A stretch of 60,000 nt of DNA. It comes from Prorocentrum cordatum (Eukaryota; Sar; Dinophyceae; Prorocentrales; Prorocentraceae). Shown one piece after another: positions 9,701 through 17,300 of this stretch; position 1 is the first letter of the stretch, and each line of letters opens with the position of its first letter. The position numbers and the translations under genes were made by a program. Location of the stretch: NCBI GenBank assembly GCA_963575745.1, contig CAUYUJ010017849.1:481423-541422 (forward strand), read 5' to 3'. The notes beneath the pieces are model-generated. The model was not told the origin of the DNA, ran no database searches, and worked only from the letters and a program-made list of their open reading frames with translations.

Positions 9701-12700
9701 ATGGCTTGACGATTTCTCGTGGCCATAGCGGACATTGCTCCCTGGCCTGCGGCCCAGGGATCCTGCTGGTACAGCCTGTCCGCCAGCTGTTCTACCTGGT
9801 CAGGGTTCAGCGCAGCTGCAATCTGATCCAGGTCTGAAGTACTTATGGCCTGCCAAGACACGGCGCTCGGCCCTTGGCTTGGGGCACGGCTTGGAGCCGC
9901 GCTCCCGGCCTCACTCTCGGTGATCATAAAGATCCGAAAGATCTCAGGCTGGTTTCCCAGCTGGGTGGGGCTGTAGTGGTCCCCAACGTCCCTGTGGAGG
10001 TAGACCATGGCTGGATCAACGCCCTCTTGGTCTCGGGACCACTTGTACTTAACGCTGGAATCACCAACATCAGCCCACCTATCTGGGGCAGTCATCATAC
10101 TGACAGAGACTCGCGCACGGCGGATCCCCAAATATTCTGGGTTGCGCCATTGCCTTCCAGTGGTCAGGTCCTCTACATGGGAAATGTAATACGGTTCAAT
10201 GATACCGTTATCTCCCTCGGACAAGAGGACTCCGTTATCGGACCAACAGAACTTTATACCATCTTGTATGGCCTTGCGCCAATCTACAAAGATGATGAGG
10301 TCTGATTCTGGGTCCCACCCACTGTTCAAGGCACGGCGGCGCAATGTCGGCACGAAGTGGATGTGTGAACGGCCTGTCCCCGTTTTCTTCGTGTTGTGCT
10401 CAGGTCTACAGAACAGGCCGTGCCACATAATGCCTTCGAAAGCGTGCCATCGAGTGCCATGCGTGGCGACTTCAGGGTATTTGGCCGGTCTCCCGGCGGG
10501 TTCGTCGCACAGTACAATGTAGCTGTACAGCGACCATGGAGCTTTCAATTTCCATGAATGCCCCTGAGAGGCGCGGGCGAAGATAGCAGGCTCGCCAGAG
10601 TCCCGCATTAGCACCTTGAATTGAAGGCGCTGTTTTTCTTCTCCGTCTGGTTCACGAACATGAACAACTTCCATCATGATGGCTGCGAGTTGGTCAACCG
10701 AGCGACCATACAACTGCTCGCTAATAACTTTGGCCACTTCATAAGCGTGCCTCGAGTGACTTGTGTTCCAAGGAAAGTTCTCCACGAGGTCCACAAGGTT
10801 GATCCAACCATCATGATCATCAAAAGATTTCAGGCGCCACACAGGATTATGTGGCTTATCTGGCGCATGTCTACATATCCTGCTGATAGCTTTGCTTAAC
10901 CTTTTAAGAGTATCATTGGATCTGGGAAGAATTCCGGCCTTCCTGCATTCTTTCATGAATGGCTCATCCACCGAACGTATCGGTGGGAGCTTCCGAAGTG
11001 CCAGTCTATCCCTGATCAGATCTGGAGTCCCACTAGTGAAGGATGTGTCTCCTGGGTGGTGCAGCTGAACTGCTGGCGGGTTTCCCCGCATCGGAGCCTC
11101 TGTTGCTGAAGAGGCTGCGGCTCCTGAAGAGGAGGAAGCTGCGGCAGCAGCGCCTGGCGGGTTTCCCCGCGGAGATGCGCGACTGGCGCTGCCCCTGATC
11201 TTCGGCACCCAGTTACCCCTCGACATAGCACCTTCATCGGACCTCCTGGAACGAGCCGCCACAGGCGAAGCTGGCGCAGGTGCATACTCACTGCGCTCGA
11301 AAGCTGCCGCCCGTTCCGCAATGGACTTGCTGCGGCTAAGCGAACGTCTTCGTTCCTCAGTGGGGTCCTGGGGTTGCTGCTTGGGCACAGATGCTGGTAT
11401 AGGAGCTGTGCGTTTCGGCGCCGGAGGCGGCTTAGGTGTCGGGGGTTCACTCTTGGCCTTCGAAGTTAGTGGGAGTGGGGGCTTTCTAGCCCCCTTCATG
11501 TAGAGCTTGCTGGAATCCTCCAGCATCTTGCGAGTTGCCTCGCGTGTGCGTTCATCTACTGTCTGAATACGCTCCTCATCTTCCGCCACACGTTGAGCCT
11601 TTGTCTCGTCCTTGATGATCGGCTCTGGTTGTTGGGACTGGCTAGATACGCCAGGCGAGTTTCCTCGCATGCCAGGAAGACTAAAGAGCGCGTCTTTCTC
11701 TTCCTGGGTCATGGCTACCAGTCCCCTTGGAGCCGGAGTAGGTTCCTCTTCTTCTTTCGGATCCAAGTGGCCCAAGATCCCGAGACGACTACTCACTGCT
11801 GCGATCTCTTCCGGTGTCATCGGGTCAAGTGGCGGATGGCCCTCCTTAGGAGGGGTTTTGCCCCTGTTGGGGCTCAGGCCTTCGTTGTTTCCAACGGGGC
11901 ATCCTGGCCTGTGATTCTGGAACGGCTGGGAACAAGGACCACATGCAGCGTGAGGCCTATACTGCTTGCGAGCCGCGATAATATCTCGCAACTGGGTCCG
12001 CGCTTCTTGAATTTCAGGGCGGCGGATGTTTGTTGCAAGCTGATAGCCTCCACGGATGGGTCTGCCATCGCCGTCCCTATAGGCAGGATTGCCCTGGCCG
12101 AAGGCCGAGTGTTCCCCTTTTCGGCGTCGTGGGTCGTTGTATGGAAGTAGCTGGCCACCTCTTCTGGCAGCGTGTTCCTTTGGGCCAGCCTGTCTCCAAT
12201 CACGAGGGAGTCGAGCCTGAGGATGTGGCTCTCCTCTGACGCGCGTATGGGAACGAGATCTTCTGGTGTTCTCATCAGAAGAGGCTGCTGATGCAGCAGG
12301 AGCGGCACCCGTTGGAGGTGCTTGAGGAGGCTCCTCTGCGATCCCGGGTGGATCGCTCGATGGAGGCAGGTCTCCCTGCTGGGTGGAGCTCGGCGCAAGT
12401 GGCTCTTGTGCCGATGGTGATGATGGTTCAGACTCATCAGGGTCGAAATCGACCTCTTCCTCACCAGTCACGTCCATCATGAGGATGGTGACGTCATCCT
12501 CATCTAACCCACAACCATCGCATTCTACTTCTTCTGACGTCGAACTACCAATTATGATGGCCATTGGCGCATCTGGTAAAGGCAGGTTTCCCTGCATGGC
12601 CGGCGTCTGGCCGTCACTCGGCTGTCCTGGAGTAGGAGGCACAGTCGTCGGCTCAGGGTCATCGACGAGCATAGGCTGCCTAGCAATGTTACGCATGGCC

Positions 12701-15471
12701 GTATGGTTTGGCCTCATCCCCAGCTCCTGGAGATTCCATCCTGGCGGGGGAAGATCATGACCACGCATAGCCATTGCCATTTCCAGGGCACGACGCCATC
12801 TACCATGGGAGTATACTAAGTGTCGTTGCACTTCCTGAGGATTTATACTGTCAATGAGAGACAAAGCTGCCAAGAGTAGCTCTGAGCTACCGCAAGCATC
12901 ATTATCATTATCTGTCATAATACCAGCTTCAATTTGTTCTTGACTCTCAGGATATGCAATTGCAAGTATCTCATGCATCCACATGAGGGTCTGCAAAAGT
13001 GTACGCGGTCCATATTCGCCTGGAGCAAGCGAACCAGGAGGTATGAACGGAGAACCTGGTTCACCTGCAATGAAGGCCTGAACAAATGCTTGAGACTCCA
13101 TTTCAATTAAGTCTTCAATAGTATGGGGATATTCTCCCAGCAGAAAAGGCCTGTGTCCAGGCGGGAATTCGGGCGGAGGTTCGAGGTTCTGTTGAACCTC
13201 GGAAGGCGAAGCCTCTATAGTGGTGTCCTCGCCGTCGCTCTCGTAGGCCATGGTGTTGCCTGGGTTCCCGAACATCCAGTCGAAGAAGGAAAGAGGCTCG
13301 TTTCCGAGCGTACCGTGTTCCACGGGAGTGAGTTCATTACTGCCCGTGACGAACCGGCGGACGAACTCGAGGTAATACGCGTATGATCCATGACCATGCC
13401 CCTCGAGCTCGTCAATGTTGTCCATGCCAACGACCCATGTGAAAAATATCTGTTCCATAGCCTCAAAGTCCTGGAGGCTCAGATACTCAATGGATGGCGT
13501 GCTTGAGCCGAAATGGACTTCGGACGACATGCCCTTTCCATTTCCCTTCGCTGGACAATCTCGCACAAGATGATCGGCACTACCACACTCATGACATTTG
13601 AGAACCTGGCCGTCTCTACCTCGCGGGTTTCCCCGCCTACCTTTGCCTTTTCCTGAGGTCTCTCTACGGCCTTTACCGCGGCCTTTTCCCCCAAAGAATA
13701 TCTCATCATGTTGTTCATCTGAGAGCCTCTGGAGAAATGCCGCGATACCTCGCCCGTTCAACCTCCGACGACCACGCTTGCCTTTACCCTTTCCTTTAAA
13801 ACTTCTGCGTATCCTCCTTCTAACACGACGCACTGGTTTTCGTGTGAACCTCCTCCACCTTCGCTTAGCCTGTTGTAACAGCCAGAATAAATGCTCAGCA
13901 CGCTGATTGTCGTTATCCATATTCATGATATCTGACCAATCTAGAGCTTCAACACCATCTGATGATATAGTGTCTGTGTCGGTGCCGGAGTCGAAATCTT
14001 CGTCTCCTAAATAGGTGGATACACCGTCGGTTAGGGGATTTGATTCCCCCCATAACGGGCGGTGTGGTTGTGGTTCTCTAGAAGGAGGGCTGGTTGCCCA
14101 GCTTGGTTGTGATCGATCCCCTGCTAATAAAGCAGTGGATTCTCCTGGGCCATCGGCCCATATGTTTGAGGGCCCGCTTCCAGGCTGGACTTCAGTAGTC
14201 AAGGTAGTGTAGAAATTTCCACTACCAGATCCCCTTCCTCTTCCAAACACGGATCCTATGTTGCCAGGGGATCGTTCGGATAGGTGACCTACCGAACGCA
14301 TCCTTTCCAGCAACTCATCATATTGTTGTTGTGTTCGAGGCATTTGGTGGTTGAGTGGCTGCAAGAGTTGCATGGCTTTCTGGTTGCCGACGCCTAAGGC
14401 GCGGAATAGGATAGTAGTTAGCAGTTGGAAGTTTGGAAGGTCGAATCCCACCGACTGTGCCTCAAGTCGGGCCATTTCGAATCGGGTAAGAGTGACATCG
14501 ATTCGTTCCCCGTGAGGCACATGGAAGTCGATGAGTTGTGTGCCGGAAGTGAGCTGTCGCTCATCTTCCAGGCGTTCGAACTTCATGCTGAGGAGGAACA
14601 TGATGTAAGTTACTGGGTCCGTGTGGACCCCATCAATGTCAGCACCATAGTTTATAATGTCAGGCGGTACCCTCATGGCGAGTGTCCTCGCTAGGCCTCC
14701 CAGGCCGCGTTGTATTGCGGCCGCTTGGGCCTGTGGCGTCATACGTCCGCTTGTAACGTTGAGCCACGCGTTGACCTCGTAAATGTACCCACGAAAAGGT
14801 ACATTACCCTGAGGGTCCCAGTATGGGCCATGTGTTTGCCCATCGGTGCTGTTATCTCCCCGACGCATGTGTGCGATTGCTGCCCCCAGCGCGAACCATA
14901 TGATAGCGAAAACGACTAGCCCAAGAATGTGTAACGAAGAATGGTTATGATGAGCGGTGTCACGCTGGGGTAGCGCCTTGTCGAGTCTTCGAGGCGCTCT
15001 TTCTGGCGGGTTTCCCCGCCCTTGCTTCAGGTATTGCGTTATTGGCTCGTTGCCGAGCGGTTGATCGTAACGCAATGATGAAGCGTATATGGTACCAATC
15101 TGGTCGTCTAGACGTCGCACCTCTCGTGTAGCTTCTTGCTCTTGAATAGATCCTCGTAAATGTACTGGGAGTGGCGGCGCAGGGTAGTAAGTGGTCACGA
15201 AGATCGCGCCGAAGAATGTGGGGCTGAGAAGAGCAAGAGCTGACCACACGAGAGTGCGGCCAGCTCCGCTACCAAGTCGAAAGTGAGCTTGGTAACTCAA
15301 ATAGGGCATATAGCCTGTCATATAGCATCCGATTCCAAGGCGCTGACCGTGGACATCGGATGGCAAATAGCGTCCATCGCTCTGCTGTAGCTGTGAAGGT
15401 ACAGTATGAGGGGTGGGCGGATAAGATAGGATAAGATCGATGTAATGATCTTTCCAGCACATAGCGAACAC
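6784..15471 (-). CDS. Gag-like polyprotein with TM segments, CCHC knuckle, Tpt1/KptA-like, RING-H2 and retropepsin-like domains
   Basis: About 2,895 residues. The open frame starts with GTG; the first ATG is at 15462 (residue 4). In order: hydrophobic segments near residues 73-93 and 178-200; a Gag-like helical region about 200-420; a Gly/Lys/Arg-rich stretch with a CCHC knuckle (CHEC...H...C) near 624-640; long acidic and Pro/Ser-rich linkers; a Tpt1/KptA-like domain about 1520-1770; a RING-H2 finger about 2256-2320; a retropepsin-like domain about 2590-2700 with LIDVGS in place of the usual D-T/S-G and a later AILGLD. Gag, knuckle and protease fit an LTR-element gag. The phosphotransferase and RING are unusual cargo. 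The ORF ends in TGA at 6784-6786, and the same frame stays open into pol. Hairpin insertions give repeated GNxP peptides. Whether the protease is active with Val after the catalytic Asp is unknown. Confidence 0.85.
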   Translation of the reverse strand: MFAMCWKDHYIDLILSYPPTPHTVPSQLQQSDGRYLPSDVHGQRLGIGCYMTGYMPYLSYQAHFRLGSGAGRTLVWSALALLSPTFFGAIFVTTYYPAPPLPVHLRGSIQEQEATREVRRLDDQIGTIYASSLRYDQPLGNEPITQYLKQGRGNPPERAPRRLDKALPQRDTAHHNHSSLHILGLVVFAIIWFALGAAIAHMRRGDNSTDGQTHGPYWDPQGNVPFRGYIYEVNAWLNVTSGRMTPQAQAAAIQRGLGGLARTLAMRVPPDIINYGADIDGVHTDPVTYIMFLLSMKFERLEDERQLTSGTQLIDFHVPHGERIDVTLTRFEMARLEAQSVGFDLPNFQLLTTILFRALGVGNQKAMQLLQPLNHQMPRTQQQYDELLERMRSVGHLSERSPGNIGSVFGRGRGSGSGNFYTTLTTEVQPGSGPSNIWADGPGESTALLAGDRSQPSWATSPPSREPQPHRPLWGESNPLTDGVSTYLGDEDFDSGTDTDTISSDGVEALDWSDIMNMDNDNQRAEHLFWLLQQAKRRWRRFTRKPVRRVRRRIRRSFKGKGKGKRGRRRLNGRGIAAFLQRLSDEQHDEIFFGGKGRGKGRRETSGKGKGRRGNPRGRDGQVLKCHECGSADHLVRDCPAKGNGKGMSSEVHFGSSTPSIEYLSLQDFEAMEQIFFTWVVGMDNIDELEGHGHGSYAYYLEFVRRFVTGSNELTPVEHGTLGNEPLSFFDWMFGNPGNTMAYESDGEDTTIEASPSEVQQNLEPPPEFPPGHRPFLLGEYPHTIEDLIEMESQAFVQAFIAGEPGSPFIPPGSLAPGEYGPRTLLQTLMWMHEILAIAYPESQEQIEAGIMTDNDNDACGSSELLLAALSLIDSINPQEVQRHLVYSHGRWRRALEMAMAMRGHDLPPPGWNLQELGMRPNHTAMRNIARQPMLVDDPEPTTVPPTPGQPSDGQTPAMQGNLPLPDAPMAIIIGSSTSEEVECDGCGLDEDDVTILMMDVTGEEEVDFDPDESEPSSPSAQEPLAPSSTQQGDLPPSSDPPGIAEEPPQAPPTGAAPAASAASSDENTRRSRSHTRVRGEPHPQARLPRDWRQAGPKEHAARRGGQLLPYNDPRRRKGEHSAFGQGNPAYRDGDGRPIRGGYQLATNIRRPEIQEARTQLRDIIAARKQYRPHAACGPCSQPFQNHRPGCPVGNNEGLSPNRGKTPPKEGHPPLDPMTPEEIAAVSSRLGILGHLDPKEEEEPTPAPRGLVAMTQEEKDALFSLPGMRGNSPGVSSQSQQPEPIIKDETKAQRVAEDEERIQTVDERTREATRKMLEDSSKLYMKGARKPPLPLTSKAKSEPPTPKPPPAPKRTAPIPASVPKQQPQDPTEERRRSLSRSKSIAERAAAFERSEYAPAPASPVAARSRRSDEGAMSRGNWVPKIRGSASRASPRGNPPGAAAAASSSSGAAASSATEAPMRGNPPAVQLHHPGDTSFTSGTPDLIRDRLALRKLPPIRSVDEPFMKECRKAGILPRSNDTLKRLSKAISRICRHAPDKPHNPVWRLKSFDDHDGWINLVDLVENFPWNTSHSRHAYEVAKVISEQLYGRSVDQLAAIMMEVVHVREPDGEEKQRLQFKVLMRDSGEPAIFARASQGHSWKLKAPWSLYSYIVLCDEPAGRPAKYPEVATHGTRWHAFEGIMWHGLFCRPEHNTKKTGTGRSHIHFVPTLRRRALNSGWDPESDLIIFVDWRKAIQDGIKFCWSDNGVLLSEGDNGIIEPYYISHVEDLTTGRQWRNPEYLGIRRARVSVSMMTAPDRWADVGDSSVKYKWSRDQEGVDPAMVYLHRDVGDHYSPTQLGNQPEIFRIFMITESEAGSAAPSRAPSQGPSAVSWQAISTSDLDQIAAALNPDQVEQLADRLYQQDPWAAGQGAMSAMATRNRQAMQGNLPTSGPARFEPMHASPTQSMHTPRGMTPAGTPPAQSPFGTPVRPAVNGTLMERLAAARADHSTALLNMMPPGTPTSQQGNLPGTPSHHRAGIPDDYRSRVAAAVQQVQNHNLPHPSGQRWRPAWSWEPEGPNPRDPARQRAFIPAFNAHPSMSQGQRPPPTQMNPPLYPDGTRVPNKFVRELADQMHNLTNVRCSDHSMCPHIAFMPSPTSPEVVVQPTAHSISSGSRGVPDYIRQTHHTQQACFMRRQAVQSVRDQSRAAALDVVRNRGSPLRGNSPAVTPTTSMPNVEGPEVMDLTGTPPSAFMPSETVLERQRRVYPRVADVEVFTGMEDTCAVCLEEFQPRDSVYRLRCNHLFHEGCWNSNVVGHVTNQREGDPQQPPCAICRAPGIITSSFPWTGSLSQTPEQSMRELRELRSMVEEMTARMLAMQTASSHQQGHLPEEVRPPMATGYFDQLIPMTAPQQGNLQDTPQMSPQSGGEVEMSLGPDQLRELRVRHFQNQMDNTHTTFMLDANNPETDSPSLDLSESSAASAAAARAVNISATNEEFEEWLRYRDHVMNEGLQDIALHSYLTLIRRTTREQYMSIRDEYANWREERGDHAQHVSYFQYIDLARMAESESHASVVRGNPPGSTNVPRGNPPTDTADTSETVHIKQPSKTFLDDGGNSILIDVGSKINIMGENTSRKFVQAAESHGRACTFEPRSRLHINGVGEGSAPADTVGTFSIACEYQGSAQHDSYKTNIVSGCGKDLPAILGLDSMQDKRTIIVLERGQEKLIFPGKGQVKMELPEGSKIMPTTKLPSGHLSIRCDRFGAAGQPASSSSSTSFQTVLTGEPTPAQERNQLQGNLPQGLMETLAKATMRGDNIDDLETFDCFVARTLAKHGGSVPMDAVQSRRKIVMGYTNRELHTVSDARSKGVLKQLMDNPSMLTAFAEQSASEATARCSAELQHLREAQMLADIVGTSSSS
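8515..8705 (-). other. RING-H2 finger inside gag
   Basis: Domain-level annotation at about residues 2256-2320. Cysteines and histidines follow the C3H2C3 order: CAVC, then CNHLFHEGC, then CAIC, with a longer than usual loop between the third Cys pair and the last pair. RING-H2 fingers usually recruit E2 ubiquitin-conjugating enzymes. A role in modifying host or element proteins is only inferred. Confidence 0.8.
10160..10915 (-). other. Tpt1/KptA-like RNA 2'-phosphotransferase domain inside gag
   Basis: Domain-level annotation within the gag-like ORF, about residues 1520-1770. The Tpt1/KptA family removes the 2'-phosphate left at RNA splice junctions, using NAD+. The family pattern is visible in order: LSKAISRICRH (catalytic-type Arg-His pair at residues 1534-1535), a DGWINLVDLV segment, KQRLQFKVL, an ARASQGHS block (the family has RANQGHS), HGTRW, HIHFVP, a DLIIFVD...AIQDGIKF segment and a final Asn-rich SDNGV followed by PYYI. 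All four blocks that carry key basic residues in the family are present, so the fold and possibly the activity are retained. Confidence 0.75.
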
Positions 15472-15600
15472 TCGCGGTGTCCGGGCAAATAGGGCGCGCG
15501 TGCCTTGAGCCCAAGGCAGCGGCGCGCGAGCTATGCTCCCGATACTGTAACATCTCCCAAAGAGCTACCCTTAAAGTCAATGTGTGCGCGCTCGCGTAAG
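15472..15600. other. Leader region between copia gag and the LINE
   Basis: Only about 130 bases separate the copia start from LINE-like coding sequence. A nested foldback lies at 15494-15527, with GCGCGC arms outside and TGCCTT/AAGGCA arms inside. No LTR, TATA box or primer-binding site was recognised. Confidence 0.35.
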
Positions 15601-16660
15601 TGCACTTACCTTCCAGCATGTACATGGTCATGTTGCGAACCCATGGAACGAATGTGTTGACACTCTCGCGACATTATGTGCCATGCAAGTGCTTCCCAGT
15701 TTTTTCGAGCCACAGTGGCGCACATTTGTGGAACAGGAGCCCCACCTGGGGGCTATGCCGTGGCTATGCTATGTCTCACAGGATGTGCGTAAGGCCTTGC
15801 CTCCCACAACCAACTACCCAATCCCTGGCACTGAGGAGCCCCTCACGGACCTCCAACAGGAGATCCAAACGTCGCATCATCGTGTGCTGGGTGGCGATGG
15901 CCAACTTACTCACCATGGGCCCCAGAGCCCTTCAGGGTCCCCAACAGCCCCCGCGACTGGCTGGCCTCAACATCACGGGTCGTATGATGCAGCTGTCGGT
16001 TCTGTTTGCTGTCAAACCCTATTTGCTTGTGGGCACTGTGGAGACATGTATGCCCAAGACGGGGGTTACACATGTGGGAGGCTATCTGGTACTACACGCC
16101 GCTGCCCTCCCAACGGGCGGAGAGGCTCACTATGGGTCAACACAGGATTGAAATATGCTCCAGGTTGCCGTACTGCTGCGTCGCATTGGTATGTGACACA
16201 TGCCACACCTCGTGTCATGCTAGTTGCCATCCGCTCCCCATCCCTCAGCCTTTGTGTTTGCGTCGCTCATGCACCACACTCGCTCGCGACGCCCGCCAGC
16301 TGAGATACAGCAATGGTGGAAGGATCTGGCGGATCTCTGCCGTGACCAGCGACGAGGAGCGGAGCACCTCGTCACGCTCATCGATGCCAACGCAGCGGTA
16401 GGCTCTATACCCGACCACACGACAGGGGGCATGCACCAAGAGGAGCAGAACTTCGCAGGGGAATGCTGCAAACGTTTCTTACACTGCACCCAACAGTGGG
16501 CCCCATCTACCTTCTTTGAGGACCCCTTCTGGGCATGCGGGCACATGGCTGGCTCCTGGGGCTCGGACACAGGCCAAGAGACGTGACTACGTTACGCTCT
16601 CTACGACACTACAGGTGCAGCAGCAGGGGATTGACAGGGATATCGATTTTACAAGTACAC
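15584..16660 (+). pseudogene. LINE RNase H remnant and AP endonuclease, frameshifted
   Basis: Frame 2 opens with HVHGHVANPWNECVDTLAT, which resembles the C-terminal block of RNase HI (V-x-GH...P-x-NE-x2-D). Next, in frame 0, comes NLLTMGP...GLNITGR...LLVGTVETCMP, which fits the N-terminus of an AP endonuclease (the ET supplies the metal-binding Glu). Frame 2 then gives GSLWVNTGL and TPRVMLVAI. Frame 0 gives QWWKDLADL and LIDANAAVG (the DxNA block). Frame 1 gives RRDYVTL and PYHMVV, where active enzymes have RIDY and SDH. Changing frame four times and losing the SDH motif indicate decay. An RNase H in front of the endonuclease is an unusual order. Confidence 0.65.
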
Positions 16661-17300
16661 AGCCATACCATATGGTGGTTGCAGCACAGGTTGCAATCCC
16701 CCCCTCGGAGTTCACCCCAGAAGCCCCTAGGCCCTACAAGATCCCACATGACCCGGCGCTGTATGATGACCCTGTGGCCTCGCAACTATTCAACTACATG
16801 CTCACGCAATTCCGTCCGCCCGACTTCGGTGTCCATGCTACCGACCATACTAAGGAATGTGACGACCACATCCGTGAACCAATTGAAATAGCTGTTCCGA
16901 TCCGTACTACTCCAACGGGCAAGCAACCACGGCAGAACTGGATAAGCTATGCCACACTGAGGCTTCAAGAGGAGAGGGCTCTCTTCCTCAGGCTCCAACG
17001 GCAGCTGCTGCGCCGTGTCAATCAGGCAAGCTTGCATGCTCTCCTTTTTGCATGGCAGCTTTTGTGTGCAGCAGCGCCGAGGTGGCAACATACCAGATAT
17101 GACTACACCCTCTTGGCCAACGCCTGCTTTCCAATGCTTCCTACTTTGCACCGCGAAGTTGCAGCGCTCGTGCCCGCGGGAAGGCTCATCCCGCAGGAGA
17201 CGGTCTCGCTCCTACGTCGGCATGCTCAGATCCGACAGCAGAAGGGCACACGACATCGGATGGGACCCCCTAGGCTCCTTGCTCCGATATAGAGGCCATC

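Larger units (their letters stand above)
19..15058 (-). repeat. Dispersed family of 14-nt GNRA-tetraloop hairpins (about 37 copies)
   Basis: Consensus read on the coding (minus) strand: GCNNG-GAAA-CNNGC. Copies start at + positions 19, 197, 804, 1591, 2229, 2490, 2897, 3712, 4221, 4731, 5826, 6084, 7143, 7232, 7767, 7800, 8286, 8367, 8859, 9269, 9447, 9687, 9948, 10484, 11076, 11157, 11655, 11883, 12366, 12582, 13149, 13296, 13623, 14089, 14678, 15006 and 15045, each 14 nt long. Eleven different stems occur (GCGAG, GCTCG, GCAGG, GCGGG, GCCTG, GCGTG, GCGCG, GCACG, GCTGG, GCCGG, CGTTG), nearly all with perfect complements. Loops on the RNA strand by my count: GAAA 25, GCAA 4, GAGA 3, GTAA 1, GACA 3, GCAG 1. 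Two copies are in the 3' non-coding part and the rest lie inside gag and pol without breaking the frame. I saw none in the other 44 kb. Confidence 0.9.
1..15471 (-). mobile_element. Ty1/copia-type LTR retrotransposon with extra enzymatic domains
   Basis: Two very long same-frame ORFs read on the minus strand: gag-like (15471-6784) then pol-like (6744-280). The order integrase, reverse transcriptase, RNase H is the Ty1/copia order. Non-coding sequence rich in hairpins follows pol at 279-1, and the downstream end lies outside the window. I found no long terminal repeat, primer-binding site or polypurine tract: positions 15472-15600 show no similarity to 1-279, and a LINE begins almost at once upstream. 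The copy may lack its 5' LTR. Apart from one TGA between gag and pol the 15 kb of coding sequence is intact, so the copy is young or still constrained. Confidence 0.85.

Noticed and set aside
11200-12110. Extra GN-containing sites (near 11,209 and 12,090) as hairpin family members
   Set aside because: The stems do not pair, so they were not counted.
1-15600. LTR pair for the copia element
   Set aside because: No similarity between 1-279 and 15472-15600 could be seen by eye; the downstream LTR may lie outside the window.
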